A DNA stretch of 64,000 nt from Paenibacillus macerans (GCF_023715465.1 NZ_JAMBOE010000006.1:248001-312000), one strand, 5' to 3'. Shown: positions 37,947-47,985, counted from the first letter of the stretch. A program made the numbers and translations. The notes: generated from the sequence alone by a model not told the origin.

Positions 37947-38125
37947 GAATCTTGCTCCTAGTCTTTAGTTCGTTTTGGTATAAACAACCATAGCCGGGCG
38001 TCAAGTAAAGTTAATATTCCCGGAGAACAGTTAGTTCATGCCGCCAAAACGGAATTAGGTATACTATAATCTTGGATTTCCCGAAAAATCAACCCGGTTG
38101 CTAGAAAATAATTTATTTAAGTTTC

Positions 38126-38153
38126 TTTCAAAATGAATTTAAGCTGATATAAT
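38126..38153 (+). promoter_or_regulatory. Candidate promoter of the FGE-like gene
   Basis: An extended -10 TGaTATAAT (TATAAT at 38148-38153) with weak -35 TTTCAA (38126-38131). Confidence 0.45.
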
Positions 38154-38210
38154 AACATTAGCTTTACCAGCGCAGATTAGCTTTATCAGCTCAGAAAGGA
38201 GAGGTAGGAC

Positions 38211-39212
38211 GTGGATCAAGATCATAACAAAGCCACACCTTCTTGCTGTGCTCCAAAACGTTCAAAACCGGGTGCTGTCCGGTCGGGCAGTGGAGCCGCG
38301 GCATTTTCAGCGAACAGCGGGCGCCCTAAAGCGGCGGGAGTGAAGGCGGCGGGAGTGCAAAGCAACATGATCCGCTTGGAGGGCGGGACGTTTTTGATGG
38401 GCACGGACGACAAAGAAGGCTTCCCTTCGGATGGCGAAGGGCCGGTAAGGGAAGTGACGGTGTCCCCGTTTTATATAGATTCCTACGCGGTAACCAACCG
38501 GCAGTTTTCCGAGTTTGTCCGCGCTACAGGCTACCGTACCGATGCGGAGAAATTCGGCAACTCGTTTGTATTTCATCTGTTCCTGCCGCCGGATGTGCTG
38601 GCCGATACGACGAATGTTGTCATGCAAACGCCGTGGTGGCGGCTGATCGAGGGGGCCGATTGGCGGCATCCCGAAGGGCCTGCTTCCGGGCTGCAAGGTA
38701 GGATGGATCATCCCGTGGTCCATGTCTCTTGGCATGATGCGGAGGCATATTGCCGTTGGGCCGGCAAACGGCTGCCGACGGAAGCCGAATGGGAATATGC
38801 CGCACGCGGCGGGCTGGTGCAGAAAAAATATCCGTGGGGGGATGAACTCACCCCCGAAGGCAAGCATATGTGCAATATCTGGCAGGGGCAATTTCCCGTT
38901 CAGAACGAGGCGTTGGACGGATACGCGGGGACCGCTCCGGTAAATGCGTTCGAGCCTAACGGCTACGGTCTGTACAATATGGCGGGGAATGTCTGGGAAT
39001 GGTGCGCGGATTGGTTCGACGTGCGTTACCACCGGACCCAAGACAGCGTAAATCCGAAAGGGCCGTCCAAGGGGAGCGTGAAATCCATGCGGGGCGGTTC
39101 GTATCTGTGCCATCATTCTTATTGCAACCGGTATCGGGTTGCGGCACGAAGCCGGAACTCGCCAGACAGCTCGTCCGGAAATGCCGGATTCCGCTGCGCC
39201 GCAGATGCTTGA
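38211..39212 (+). CDS. Formylglycine-generating enzyme (SUMF1/FGE family)
   Basis: A 333-residue protein. After a 50-residue low-complexity N-terminus comes the FGE-sulfatase domain: MIRLEGGTFLMGTDD, PVVHVSWHDAEAYCRWAGKRLPTEAEWEYAARGG, NMAGNVWEWCADWF, and the copper/active-site pair Cys..Cys in SYLCHHSYCNRYRVAARSRNSPDSSSGNAGFRCA. This matches the true FGE motif rather than generic SUMF1 relatives. It oxidises a cysteine of sulfatases to formylglycine. GTG 38211 follows AAAGGAGAGG. No sulfatase gene is in the window. Confidence 0.9.
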   Translation: MDQDHNKATPSCCAPKRSKPGAVRSGSGAAAFSANSGRPKAAGVKAAGVQSNMIRLEGGTFLMGTDDKEGFPSDGEGPVREVTVSPFYIDSYAVTNRQFSEFVRATGYRTDAEKFGNSFVFHLFLPPDVLADTTNVVMQTPWWRLIEGADWRHPEGPASGLQGRMDHPVVHVSWHDAEAYCRWAGKRLPTEAEWEYAARGGLVQKKYPWGDELTPEGKHMCNIWQGQFPVQNEALDGYAGTAPVNAFEPNGYGLYNMAGNVWEWCADWFDVRYHRTQDSVNPKGPSKGSVKSMRGGSYLCHHSYCNRYRVAARSRNSPDSSSGNAGFRCAADA

Positions 39213-39323
39213 CGGTTACCTTGTTTCTTTTTTTCGGGAATCTATCTTACGGTTTGACAAGAAAAAAGCATTCAAGTAAGATAAGTTTGCCAATAAAGTG
39301 CGAGATCAAAAAGACAGGTTTTA

Positions 39324-39350
39324 AGAAAAGATGACTTTTTGAGCAACCTC
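39324..39350. repeat. Remnant of repeat family D
   Basis: AAAGATGACTTTTTGAGCAACC closely resembles the right end of the complete copy (AAAGATGACTTTTTAAACTAC). Only this end is present, just before the RAT. Confidence 0.45.
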
Positions 39351-39359
39351 TAAAATATC

Positions 39360-39390
39360 GGGGTTTGTTACTGTTTTAGCAGGCAATGCC
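39360..39390 (+). promoter_or_regulatory. RAT (ribonucleic antiterminator) site
   Basis: GGGTTTGTTACTG, a short loop, then GCAGGCAATGCCC. This matches the RAT hairpins bound by LicT/SacY-type CAT domains (GGnTTGTTACTG..GCAGGCAA). Its 3' end overlaps the 5' arm of the terminator at 39388, so the two structures exclude each other. Confidence 0.85.
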
Positions 39391-39446
39391 CAAAACGAGT
39401 GATAAAGAGCGATCCTCTTTATTTCGTTTTGGGCTTTTTTATTTTT
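39388..39446 (+). terminator. Conditional terminator controlled by the RAT
   Basis: GCCCAAAACGA (39388-39398) pairs with TCGTTTTGGGC (39424-39434) with an inner TAAAGAG/CTCTTTA arm, then TTTTTTATTTTT. It lies 30-odd nt before the EIIA start. Confidence 0.85.
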
Positions 39447-39475
39447 GATTTTATGAAAGCGGAGGAATGAAGACT

Positions 39476-39973
39476 ATGTTGCCTTGGACCAAAAAAAGCA
39501 AAAAACAAGCCGGGGATTTGGTGATAACCACGCCGGTCAACGGGATGGCGGTACCTCTTGATCGTGTGCCCGACCCGGCATTTGCCGAGCGGATGATGGG
39601 CGAGGGAGTTGCGATTGAGCCGTCCGAAGGAAAAGTGTATGCTCCGTTTGATGGAGTTGTCGCGCAACTGATCAAATCCAAACACGCCGTAATCCTTGAA
39701 CATGAATCCGGCGCTCAACTTCTGATTCACATCGGCATCGATACCGTTTCGCTTAAAGGGGAAGGCTTCACGCCCCGGGTAGAAACCGGAGACCGGATCA
39801 AGGCGGGACAATTGCTGTTGGAGTTCGATATCGCCCGGATTGTTGAAGCCGGCCTTCCGGTCATAACGCCGCTCATCGTTCCTGAAGGAATTGATGCCGT
39901 GCTTGAAGTTCACGCGCATGAAGGATCAGCGGCCGTCGGCATAGATCCCGTGCTCACTATTAAACTAGCTTGA
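39476..39973 (+). CDS. PTS glucose-type EIIA component (Crr/YpqE-like)
   Basis: A 165-residue single-domain EIIA protein. VITTPVNGMAVPLDRVPDPAFAERMMGEGVAIEPSEGKVYAPFDGVV and the phosphorylatable His in LLIHIGIDTVSL are present. It relays phosphate from HPr to a sugar-specific EIIB and, in many bacteria, signals sugar status. ATG 39476 has 10 nt to GGAGG; the ATG at 39467 touches the RBS. Expression is expected to depend on antitermination at the RAT just upstream. No EIIB/EIIC gene is adjacent, so the partner permease lies elsewhere. Confidence 0.92.
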   Translation: MLPWTKKSKKQAGDLVITTPVNGMAVPLDRVPDPAFAERMMGEGVAIEPSEGKVYAPFDGVVAQLIKSKHAVILEHESGAQLLIHIGIDTVSLKGEGFTPRVETGDRIKAGQLLLEFDIARIVEAGLPVITPLIVPEGIDAVLEVHAHEGSAAVGIDPVLTIKLA

Positions 39974-39986
39974 TTTATTGACTACG

Positions 39987-40119
39987 TGCAAAAGTGCATT
40001 CTATTTTTCTTAAATTATCTTTTTGGTGCGATTGAAATGCAAAAGCCGAAAGTTACATCTCATAAGAGGCTATCTGATAAAAAAGTAGATTTTGGCCGGA
40101 AATGAACTGCACTTTTGCA
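39987..40119. repeat. Dispersed repeat family A, copy 2
   Basis: Ends TGCAAAAGTGCA (39987-39998) and TGCACTTTTGCA (40108-40119) form perfect 12-bp terminal inverted repeats. The internal ATTGAAATGCAAAAGCC is at the same distance as in copy 1. The interior after it is about 40 bp longer than copy 1. Confidence 0.7.
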
Positions 40120-40317
40120 TTACGTAGGATTTCCCTCTCTTCCTCTTATCGCAAAGTGGCGGGAGTGATCTACAGTTTCCTTCCACGCAAAGCTTCAGCA
40201 CGTTCAAGTTCCCGAAAAGTGTCAAGTTCCCGAAAAGCGGCTTTAAGCCCCGCATTCCAGCGCTATTAAACCCATGCTCGACTTTCCTTAAGTTGGTTTT
40301 GTGGAAGTCATGGGAAT

Positions 40318-40520
40318 AACGGTAAAAAAGGGTCTAATTTCGTGAAAAAAGGGAGTACAGCAAAAATAGAGGAGTTTTTTTCCTCTATTTTGGAAAGGTG
40401 GGGGCGAACGGAGGATTTTTCCAAGCCTATAGTCCTCATATAACGGAAAAAATTTCCTCTATAGTTGCGCAGGAAGGGGGAAATCTCGAAATAAGGACAT
40501 AAATTGTCTCTATTTCCGGT
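40318..40520. repeat. Intergenic palindrome cluster between the EIIA gene and the stator genes
   Basis: Contains AAAATAGAGGA-gttt-TTTTCCTCTATTTT, a near-perfect hairpin, plus AACGGAAAAAATTTCCTCTAT and AAATAAGGACATAAATTGTC units. Similar in style to family B and to 25455-25667. No gene is seen in 39974-40595. Confidence 0.5.
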
Positions 40521-40595
40521 AGGGCTTTGGTTTGGCGCATCAGAAGACCGCCGGAGTGAATTCCTTCGGCGGTCTTTGTGCCGGAAGCCCCTCTA

Positions 40596-41504
40596 TCACT
40601 GCTGCAGCTGCCGCAGCACGGTGATTTCTACGCGGCGGTTTTTTTGGCGGCCTGCGGCGGTGTCGTTGTCGGCGGCCGGGCGGGTGTCGGCGTAGCCGGC
40701 GTACTGGAAATGCTGGGGATCGAGCTGCTCCTTGTCGACAAAAAAGCGCAGCACGGACAATGCGCGGGCCCCTGACAGCTCCCAGTTGTCCTTGAATTTG
40801 GACGATCGGCCGATCGGCTGGCTGTCCGTATGGCCTTCGATGCTGATGACGGTGTCGAGCTGCCCGAACAGGCTGGCGAGCTTGGACAGCGTTTTGGCCG
40901 AACCGCTTTTCAAATCGGCTTTGCCGGTGTCGAATAGGAAGCGATCGCTAAGCGTGATCGAGATGCCTTTCGGCAGATCGGTCACATGAATTTGATCCTC
41001 CAGACTGTTCTCCTTAATGTATGCCTCGATCAACTGCATCAGGTTGCTCAGTTCTTCCTCCTGCTTGCGGAACGCCAGCTCGCGTTCGGTGAGCGGAGCC
41101 TGGCCGGAGCTGGCTTGAGCGGACGCTTGCTGGCCGCCGTTCCCGCTGCTGCCGTTCTGGCCCGCACTGCCGCTTCCTTTGCCATTCTGGGCGGTGGAGG
41201 CCGGAGTTTTGGCGTTGTAGCTGTTTAGCGAACCGGTGATGCCGGCGCCTTTATCCAGAATGGAGTTCCCATTGCTGAAGGTCATTTGCAGGGACTGAGT
41301 GACGACTTCGTATTTTTCCACATCGAGCCGGCTCATCGCGTACATGATCACGAAAAAAATAAGCAGCAGCGTGATCAGATCCGCGTATGTAATCATCCAG
41401 CGGTCCTTGGCATCCTGCTGTACCGCGCGGCGCTGCCGCCGCTGTCTCCCATGACCCGGAACCTCAGGCTTGTGATTGCCGCTTGGCGATCCCGGGCTAA
41501 TCAT
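40596..41504 (-). CDS. Flagellar motor stator protein, MotB/MotS type
   Basis: A 302-residue protein. A basic N-terminus is followed by a single TM with the ion-binding Asp (WMITYADLITLLLIFFVIMYAMS, Asp about residue 41). A Gln/Ser/Gly-rich linker (about 95-140) leads to a C-terminal OmpA-like peptidoglycan-binding domain (LFDTGKADLKSGSAKTLSKL, ISIEGHTDSQPIG, NWELSGARALSVLRFF, NRRVEITV). The start overlaps the motA-type stop by 4 nt. Proton or sodium coupling is not decided from sequence. Confidence 0.92.
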   Translation of the reverse strand: MISPGSPSGNHKPEVPGHGRQRRQRRAVQQDAKDRWMITYADLITLLLIFFVIMYAMSRLDVEKYEVVTQSLQMTFSNGNSILDKGAGITGSLNSYNAKTPASTAQNGKGSGSAGQNGSSGNGGQQASAQASSGQAPLTERELAFRKQEEELSNLMQLIEAYIKENSLEDQIHVTDLPKGISITLSDRFLFDTGKADLKSGSAKTLSKLASLFGQLDTVISIEGHTDSQPIGRSSKFKDNWELSGARALSVLRFFVDKEQLDPQHFQYAGYADTRPAADNDTAAGRQKNRRVEITVLRQLQQ

Positions 41505-42325
41505 ATTTCATTCTCCCGGGAATCTGCGTTGAACCGCGTATTCAGGCCGAACGCGGCCTCCGTCCCCTGACCCGGGGTCCGGGCGTCGGCTACATACGAT
41601 TCCAGCTTACGGCGCACCAGCAGCGGATGGTCCCCGTTTTGAATCGACAAAATGCCCTCGATCATCATTTCCATCCGGTCCACTTCCTCTTCGCTGCGCG
41701 CTTTGATTTTGGAGGCGATCGGAAGGAAAATCAAATTGGCGCTGGCCACCCCGTACAGCGTGGCGGTAAAAGCAAGTGCGATCGACGGCCCCAGCGCCGT
41801 CGGTTCGCTCAGGCTGCCGAGCACGTGGATCAAGCCCATGACCGTGCCGATGATGCCCATCGTTGGCGCGTAACCGCCGGCCGCTTCGAAAACTTTGGCG
41901 TAGCCTTCATATTTTTTTTCCAAAGCGTCGATTTCGAGGTTCATGATTTGCTGGACCATGCTCCGTTCGGTCCCGTCCACGACAAGCTGAATACCTTCGC
42001 GCAAAAAAGGATTCGGGTAGTCCGCCGCTCTTTTTTCCAGGGCAAGCACCCCTTCGCGACGGGCGACCATGGACATGCCGACGATGTCTTCGATCAGTTC
42101 GCCCGAGTCCTGGTGCCGGGCAGAGAACGCGAGCGCCAGTGCCTTCGGCACCGTACGCAGCTTGGAGACCGGAAAGCTGATCATAACCGCGGCGATCGTA
42201 CCTCCAAACACGATAAGGGCGGAAGTGATCTGCATGAGCCCGACAAGCTCCCCGCCTTCCCACAAAAAACCGCCGATCAGGGCGGCCAAACCAATAATGA
42301 TGCCAAGTAACGTTGCGATATCCAT
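41501..42325 (-). CDS. Flagellar motor stator protein, MotA/MotP type
   Basis: A 274-residue protein with four membrane helices: two near the N-terminus (DIATLLGIIIGLAALIGGFLW, ITSALIVFGGTIAAVMISFP) and two around residues 155-210 (GYAPTMGIIGTVMGLIHVLG, ALAFTATLYGVASANLIFLPIASK). A cytoplasmic loop contacts the rotor. The wording of the motifs is closer to MotP than to MotA of B. subtilis. ATG 42325 starts the family N-terminus; AGGAG lies 13 nt upstream. Upstream residues open to 42454 are non-homologous. Forms an operon with the MotB-type gene. Confidence 0.92.
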   Translation of the reverse strand: MDIATLLGIIIGLAALIGGFLWEGGELVGLMQITSALIVFGGTIAAVMISFPVSKLRTVPKALALAFSARHQDSGELIEDIVGMSMVARREGVLALEKRAADYPNPFLREGIQLVVDGTERSMVQQIMNLEIDALEKKYEGYAKVFEAAGGYAPTMGIIGTVMGLIHVLGSLSEPTALGPSIALAFTATLYGVASANLIFLPIASKIKARSEEEVDRMEMMIEGILSIQNGDHPLLVRRKLESYVADARTPGQGTEAAFGLNTRFNADSRENEI

Positions 42326-42593
42326 CGAGTATGTACAACTCCTATTCTTCAACTTACCGTTTGCATCTATAAGATGAAAAGGGTATAATACATGGGAACA
42401 CGCATTCCTATTTTGTAAATTAAGGAAGGTGTATAGTTTATTCATCGGAATCATGACCGATCCTGTTTAATGAACGGACACGATTAGGAAATTGGTCTCA
42501 TTTATATATAAGTAAGACTAGGTAGAATTATGGAGTAACTTGTCGGATCCTCCTCTAGTAATTTTATTTTAGACGATAGGGTGATGTTGGACA

Positions 42594-44588
42594 ATGAGTG
42601 AAATTGTATTTAGCGATAATAAATTCGAGCTCGTCTCCGAGTTCACTCCGCAAGGGGATCAGCCGGAAGCGGTGAAACAGCTTGTTGAGGGCGTTCGCGC
42701 CGGGAAAAGGCATCAAACGCTGCTTGGCGCAACCGGAACGGGCAAGACGTTTACGATCGCCAATACGATTGCGCAGATTGGCAGACCGACGCTGGTCATC
42801 GCCCACAACAAGACGCTGGCGGCGCAGTTGGCCAGTGAGTTTAAAGAATTTTTCCCCAATAACTCGGTAGACTATTTCGTCAGCTATTACGACTACTATC
42901 AACCGGAAGCCTATATTCCTTCCTCCGATACCTATATCGAGAAAGATTCCAGCATCAACGAAGAGATCGATAAACTGCGCCACTCCGCGACGAGTTCGCT
43001 GTTTGAACGACGGGACGTTATTATTGTGGCGAGCGTGTCGTGCATCTACGGTCTCGGTTCGCCGATGGAATACCGCAATTTGGTGCTGTCGCTGCGGATC
43101 GGGATGGAGAAGCCGCGCAACCAGATTTTGAGCCGGCTGGTGGATATCCAGTACCAGCGGAACGACATCAATTTCGTGCGCGGTACGTTCCGGGTGCGCG
43201 GAGATGTGCTGGAGATTTTCCCGGCTTCCAAAGGGGAGCACGCCATTCGGGTGGAATTTTTCGGCGATGAAATCGAACGGATTACGGAAATTGACGTGCT
43301 GACCGGCGAATTGGTCGGGGAGCGCGAGCATGTGGCGATTTTCCCGGCATCCCACTTTGTTACGCAGGAGGAGACGATGCGGATCGCGCTTACCAACATC
43401 GAGCGTGAGTTGGAGGAGCGGCTGGAGGACCTGCGCTCGAAAGGAAAGCTCCTGGAGGCTCAGCGGCTAGAGCAGCGGACGCGGTACGACATTGAGATGA
43501 TGAAGGAAGTCGGCTTCTGCTCCGGGATCGAAAACTATTCCGGGCCGCTGACATTCCGCGAGCGGGGGGCTACCCCGTATACGCTGTTGGACTATTTTCC
43601 CGACGACTTCCTGATCGTGATTGACGAATCCCACCAGACGCTGCCGCAAATTCGGGCGATGTACAACGGTGACCAGGCGCGTAAAACGGTGCTGGTGGAG
43701 CACGGCTTCCGCCTGCCTTCAGCGCTGGATAACCGGCCGCTCAGGTTCGAGGAGTTCGAAGCCAAGGCACAGCAGTTGATTTACGTATCCGCGACGCCGG
43801 GGCCTTACGAACTGGAGCATTGCAATACGATGGTGCAGCAGATCATCCGGCCGACGGGCCTCTTGGATCCGGTGATCGAGGTGCGGCCGACGAAGGGGCA
43901 GATCGATGACCTGATCGGCGAAATCCGCGACCGTATCGATAAAGACGAACGCGTGCTCGTGACGACCTTGACCAAGAAAATGTCCGAGGATTTGACTGAC
44001 TATTTAAAAGAAATCGGCATCAAGGTAAGATACCTCCATTCCGATATTAAAACGCTGGAGCGGATGAGCATTTTGCGCGACCTGCGGCTTGGCACGTTCC
44101 ATGTGCTGATCGGCATCAACCTGCTGCGCGAAGGGCTGGATTTGCCGGAGGTGTCGCTGGTGGCGATCCTGGATGCCGACAAGGAAGGTTTCCTGCGGTC
44201 CGAGCGCTCCTTAATCCAGACAATCGGGCGGGCGGCCCGGAACTCGGATGGCCGGGTGCTGATGTATGCTGACAGCATCACGGAATCGATGGACCAGGCG
44301 ATTAAGGAAACCGAGCGGCGGCGCAGCATCCAGATCGCTTACAACGAGAAGCACGGCATTACGCCGCAGACGATCCGCAAGAAAGTTCGCGACGTTATCG
44401 AAGCGACCAAGGTGGCGGAAAGCAAGAGCGAGTATCTGGCCGACGCCGCCAAGGTCAAGATGTCCAAGCGCGACCGCGAAGCGATGATCCGCCGCTTGGA
44501 AGCCGAAATGAAGGAAGCGGCCAAAAACCTCCAGTTCGAGCGGGCCGCCGAGCTGCGCGACGCGATTCTGGAGCTCAAGGCGGAGTAA
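42594..44588 (+). CDS. uvrB: UvrABC excinuclease subunit B
   Basis: A 664-residue DNA-damage verification helicase. Walker [10 protein letters not shown], the beta-hairpin region ([36 protein letters not shown]), [22 protein letters not shown] and the C-terminal UVR domain ([31 protein letters not shown]) that binds UvrC are present. No clear LexA box (GAACnnnnGTTC) was seen upstream. uvrA lies 517 bp downstream behind repeats, so co-transcription is uncertain. Confidence 0.98.
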   Translation: MSEIVFSDNKFELVSEFTPQGDQPEAVKQLVEGVRAGKRHQTLLGATGTGKTFTIANTIAQIGRPTLVIAHNKTLAAQLASEFKEFFPNNSVDYFVSYYDYYQPEAYIPSSDTYIEKDSSINEEIDKLRHSATSSLFERRDVIIVASVSCIYGLGSPMEYRNLVLSLRIGMEKPRNQILSRLVDIQYQRNDINFVRGTFRVRGDVLEIFPASKGEHAIRVEFFGDEIERITEIDVLTGELVGEREHVAIFPASHFVTQEETMRIALTNIERELEERLEDLRSKGKLLEAQRLEQRTRYDIEMMKEVGFCSGIENYSGPLTFRERGATPYTLLDYFPDDFLIVIDESHQTLPQIRAMYNGDQARKTVLVEHGFRLPSALDNRPLRFEEFEAKAQQLIYVSATPGPYELEHCNTMVQQIIRPTGLLDPVIEVRPTKGQIDDLIGEIRDRIDKDERVLVTTLTKKMSEDLTDYLKEIGIKVRYLHSDIKTLERMSILRDLRLGTFHVLIGINLLREGLDLPEVSLVAILDADKEGFLRSERSLIQTIGRAARNSDGRVLMYADSITESMDQAIKETERRRSIQIAYNEKHGITPQTIRKKVRDVIEATKVAESKSEYLADAAKVKMSKRDREAMIRRLEAEMKEAAKNLQFERAAELRDAILELKAE

Positions 44589-44630
44589 GCGGCAACGGAT
44601 GGGTGTTAAAGCAGAAAGCAGCTTGAGTCA

Positions 44631-44668
44631 GCAGTTCAAAAATCGGATTTTACGGATTTTTGAACTGC
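44631..44668 (+). terminator. Hairpin after uvrB
   Basis: GCAGTTCAAAAATC (44631-44644) pairs perfectly over 14 bp with GATTTTTGAACTGC (44655-44668). There is no T run after it, but the stem itself has T5. It is a likely uvrB terminator or a repeat end. Confidence 0.55.
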
Positions 44669-44670
44669 CT

Positions 44671-45087
44671 CAGTTTTAAATAGATGTCTTTTTGGCACCG
44701 ATGTAAAATATGGCGGCGGCGCCTCTTGTGGAGTGAAGAACTGCAAAAGTTGGCTTGTTGAAAAGCTCTGGCGAAAATATAAGGACAAAAAATGTCGCTA
44801 TTTTACCGATATCCCCCATGTCGAGTGAAATAAAGGCATTTAATGCCGTTATTTTCTCCAGTCGCAGGGAAATGGCCAATTTTTGCTCCATTCATTGAAA
44901 ATAAGGACAAAAAATGCCGCTAATGGGGATGAACAAGTTCAAATCGGAAAATAAGAACATAATGTTCCGCTATTTTTGGAAAACAGCTTCGTAATCATAC
45001 GTTTGGCCCGGCCTGAATTCAAGATTCGACGCCGAATCATCATCTTAGAAATTAGCTTCGTGATCAAAAGACGATTTTTGAACTACC
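44671..45087. repeat. Repeat family D copy split by a family B element
   Basis: The left end AGTTTTAAAtAGatGTCTTTTTGGCACCGA (44671-44700) matches the left end of the complete copy (15878-15907). The right end 45006-45087 matches its last 80 bp (GGCCCGG..TGAATTCAAGATTCGACGCCGAATC..GCTTCGTGATCAAAAGA). Between them sits a family B unit (44769-44977) in place of the original core. Confidence 0.65.
44769..44977 (+). repeat. Dispersed repeat family B, copy 3
   Basis: ATAAGGACAAAAAATGTCGC, AAGGCATTTAATGCCGTTATTTTC, GACAAAAAATGCCGCTAATGGGGATGA and ACATAATGTTCCGCTATTTTT are collinear with 24132-24342. Confidence 0.8.
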
Positions 45088-45105
45088 TTAAAGGGAGATG
45101 AAAGC

Positions 45106-47985
45106 GTGGCTAGTGAGAATATAGTCATCAAAGGCGCCAGAGCGCACAATTTGAAAAATATCAACATCACGATTCCGCGCGACAAATTCGTGGTGTTGAC
45201 GGGCTTAAGCGGTTCGGGCAAATCCTCGCTTGCCTTCGATACGATTTACGCCGAGGGACAACGCCGTTACGTCGAGTCGTTGTCCGCGTATGCGCGGCAG
45301 TTTTTGGGACAGATGGAGAAGCCGGACGTCGATTCGATCGAGGGCTTGTCTCCGGCGATTTCTATCGACCAGAAGACGACGAGCCGCAACCCCCGTTCCA
45401 CCGTCGGAACGGTGACGGAAATTTACGACTATCTCCGCCTGCTGTTCGCCCGGGTTGGGCATCCGCACTGCCCGGAGCACGGCATCGAGATTACGTCCCA
45501 GACGGTCGAGCAGATGGTCGACCGCATTATGCAATATCCCGAACGCACGAGATTGCAAATTTTAGCCCCCGTCATTTCCGGGAAAAAAGGCGAGCATAAA
45601 AGCTTGTTTAGCGAAATCGCCAAACAAGGCTTTGTTCGGGTGCGGGTTGACGGCGAGCAGCGCGATTTGTCGGAAACCATCGAACTGGAAAAAAACAAAA
45701 AGCACTCCATTGAAGTTATCGTCGACCGGATCGTGGTGAAGGAAGATGTCCGCAGCCGGTTGGCCGACTCGATCGAAACGGCGCTGAAAATGTCCGGCGG
45801 GCAAATTCTGGTCGATATCATCGACCAGGAGGAGCTGCGGTTCAGCTCTAATTTTGCGTGTCCGATCTGCGGTTTCAGCATCGAAGAGCTGTCGCCGCGG
45901 ATGTTTTCGTTCAACAGCCCGTTTGGGGCTTGTCCGGAATGCGACGGGCTTGGCGTCAAAATGATCATCGACCCCGATCTGCTTATTCCCGATTCGTCGA
46001 AGACGATTGAGGACGGCGCGTTTGAAGCGTGGGCCGGAGGCACATCGAATTACTATCCGCAGTTCTTGAATTCCGTTTGCGAACATTACGACATTCCGCA
46101 GGATGTGCCGGTGTCCGAACTGACGAAGGATCAAATGGACAAGCTGCTGTACGGAACGGGCGACACGAAAATCCGCTTCCGTTATCAAAACGATTTCGGG
46201 ATGAGCAAGGACGCTTACGTGACGTTTGAAGGGATCATCCCGAACCTGGAGCGCCGTTACCGGGAAACCGCCTCGGAAGGAATTCGCGAGTTCATCTCAG
46301 AATTTATGGGCAGCAAACCTTGCGGCAGCTGCAAAGGCCATCGATTGAAGAAGGAAACCCTCGCCGTCACGGTCAACGAGCAAAATATGGCTTATGTGAC
46401 CTCGCTGTCGATCGGCGAAGTGATGGAGTTTTTCAGCGGGCTGGAGCTTAGCGAAAAAGAAACACAAATCGCCCACCTGATCCTGAAAGAAATCAACAAT
46501 CGGCTTGGTTTTCTCGTAAACGTCGGGCTCGATTATTTGACGCTCAGCCGGGCGGCAGGCACGTTGTCCGGCGGTGAAGCGCAGCGCATCCGGTTGGCGA
46601 CGCAAATCGGCTCAAGCCTGATGGGCGTGCTGTATATTCTGGACGAGCCAAGCATTGGCCTGCACCAGCGGGATAACGACCGGCTGATCTCCACGCTGGC
46701 GCATATGCGTGACATCGGCAACACGCTGATCGTCGTCGAGCATGATGAAGACACGATGCTGGCCGCCGATTACATCATCGATATCGGACCAGGCGCGGGC
46801 ATTCACGGCGGCGAGGTGATCTCGCAAGGAACGCCGAAGGAAGTAATGAACGACCCGCGTTCCCTGACAGGCCAATACTTGAGCGGCAAGAAGTTTATTC
46901 CGGTGCCTTTACAGCGGCGCAAACCGGACGGACGCTGGTTGGAGATTAAGGGAGCGAAAGAGAATAACCTGAAGAGCATCAACGTCAAATTCCCGATCGG
47001 CGTATTTACGGCCGTGACCGGGGTATCCGGTTCGGGCAAATCGACGCTGGTGAACGAAATCTTGAAAAAAACGCTGGCCCGCGACTTGAACAAGGCGAGA
47101 GTCCGTCCCGGCCAATACAAGGAAATCAAAGGGCTGGAGCACGTCGATAAGGTCGTGGACATCGACCAGTCGCCGATCGGACGAACGCCACGCTCGAACC
47201 CGGCCACGTACACCGGTGTATTCGACGACATCCGTGACCTGTACTCGCAGACGAACGAAGCGAAGGTGCGTGGCTACAAGAAAGGGCGCTTTAGCTTCAA
47301 CATTAAAGGCGGCCGCTGTGAAGCCTGCCGCGGCGACGGTATTATCAAGATTGAAATGCACTTCCTGCCGGACGTGTATGTGCCTTGCGAGGTGTGCAAA
47401 GGCAAACGCTACAACCGCGAAACGCTGGAAGTCAAATACAAAAACAAAAGCATTGCCAATGTACTGGAGATGACGGTGGAGGATGCGACGGAATTTTTCC
47501 AAAATATCCCGAAAATCCACCGCAAGCTGCAAACGCTGCTTGATGTCGGGCTGGGCTACGTCAACCTGGGACAGCCGGCGACGACGTTGTCCGGCGGGGA
47601 GGCCCAGCGCGTGAAGCTGGCTTCGGAGCTGTACCGCCGCAGCACCGGCAAGACGATTTACATCCTGGACGAACCGACCACCGGGCTGCATGTCGACGAT
47701 ATCGACCGGCTGCTTAAGGTGCTGCATCGTCTCGTCGATTCCGGCGACACGGTGCTGGTCATCGAGCATAATCTGGACGTCATCAAAACGGCCGATTACC
47801 TCATCGACCTTGGTCCGGAAGGAGGCAGCGGAGGCGGTACGATCATCGCCACAGGCACGCCGGAAGAGGTTGTGAAGGTGGAAAACTCCTACACCGGCCG
47901 TTACCTGGCCCCGGTTCTCGAGCGCGACACGAAACGCACCAAGGAGCTCGAAAAGCTGGAAGTGGAGAGCCGGGAAGTGGGTTAA
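45106..47985 (+). CDS. uvrA: UvrABC excinuclease subunit A
   Basis: A 959-residue dimeric ABC-type damage sensor. The first ATPase half has [14 protein letters not shown] and [38 protein letters not shown]. The second has [15 protein letters not shown] and [35 protein letters not shown]. Zinc modules are [28 protein letters not shown] and [31 protein letters not shown]. The GTG start follows AAAGGGAGATGAAAGC. Length and organisation are standard. Confidence 0.98.
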   Translation: MASENIVIKGARAHNLKNINITIPRDKFVVLTGLSGSGKSSLAFDTIYAEGQRRYVESLSAYARQFLGQMEKPDVDSIEGLSPAISIDQKTTSRNPRSTVGTVTEIYDYLRLLFARVGHPHCPEHGIEITSQTVEQMVDRIMQYPERTRLQILAPVISGKKGEHKSLFSEIAKQGFVRVRVDGEQRDLSETIELEKNKKHSIEVIVDRIVVKEDVRSRLADSIETALKMSGGQILVDIIDQEELRFSSNFACPICGFSIEELSPRMFSFNSPFGACPECDGLGVKMIIDPDLLIPDSSKTIEDGAFEAWAGGTSNYYPQFLNSVCEHYDIPQDVPVSELTKDQMDKLLYGTGDTKIRFRYQNDFGMSKDAYVTFEGIIPNLERRYRETASEGIREFISEFMGSKPCGSCKGHRLKKETLAVTVNEQNMAYVTSLSIGEVMEFFSGLELSEKETQIAHLILKEINNRLGFLVNVGLDYLTLSRAAGTLSGGEAQRIRLATQIGSSLMGVLYILDEPSIGLHQRDNDRLISTLAHMRDIGNTLIVVEHDEDTMLAADYIIDIGPGAGIHGGEVISQGTPKEVMNDPRSLTGQYLSGKKFIPVPLQRRKPDGRWLEIKGAKENNLKSINVKFPIGVFTAVTGVSGSGKSTLVNEILKKTLARDLNKARVRPGQYKEIKGLEHVDKVVDIDQSPIGRTPRSNPATYTGVFDDIRDLYSQTNEAKVRGYKKGRFSFNIKGGRCEACRGDGIIKIEMHFLPDVYVPCEVCKGKRYNRETLEVKYKNKSIANVLEMTVEDATEFFQNIPKIHRKLQTLLDVGLGYVNLGQPATTLSGGEAQRVKLASELYRRSTGKTIYILDEPTTGLHVDDIDRLLKVLHRLVDSGDTVLVIEHNLDVIKTADYLIDLGPEGGSGGGTIIATGTPEEVVKVENSYTGRYLAPVLERDTKRTKELEKLEVESREVG

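Noticed and set aside
42480..42593. A LexA/SOS box upstream of uvrB
   Set aside because: No GAAC-N4-GTTC-like palindrome was found by eye.
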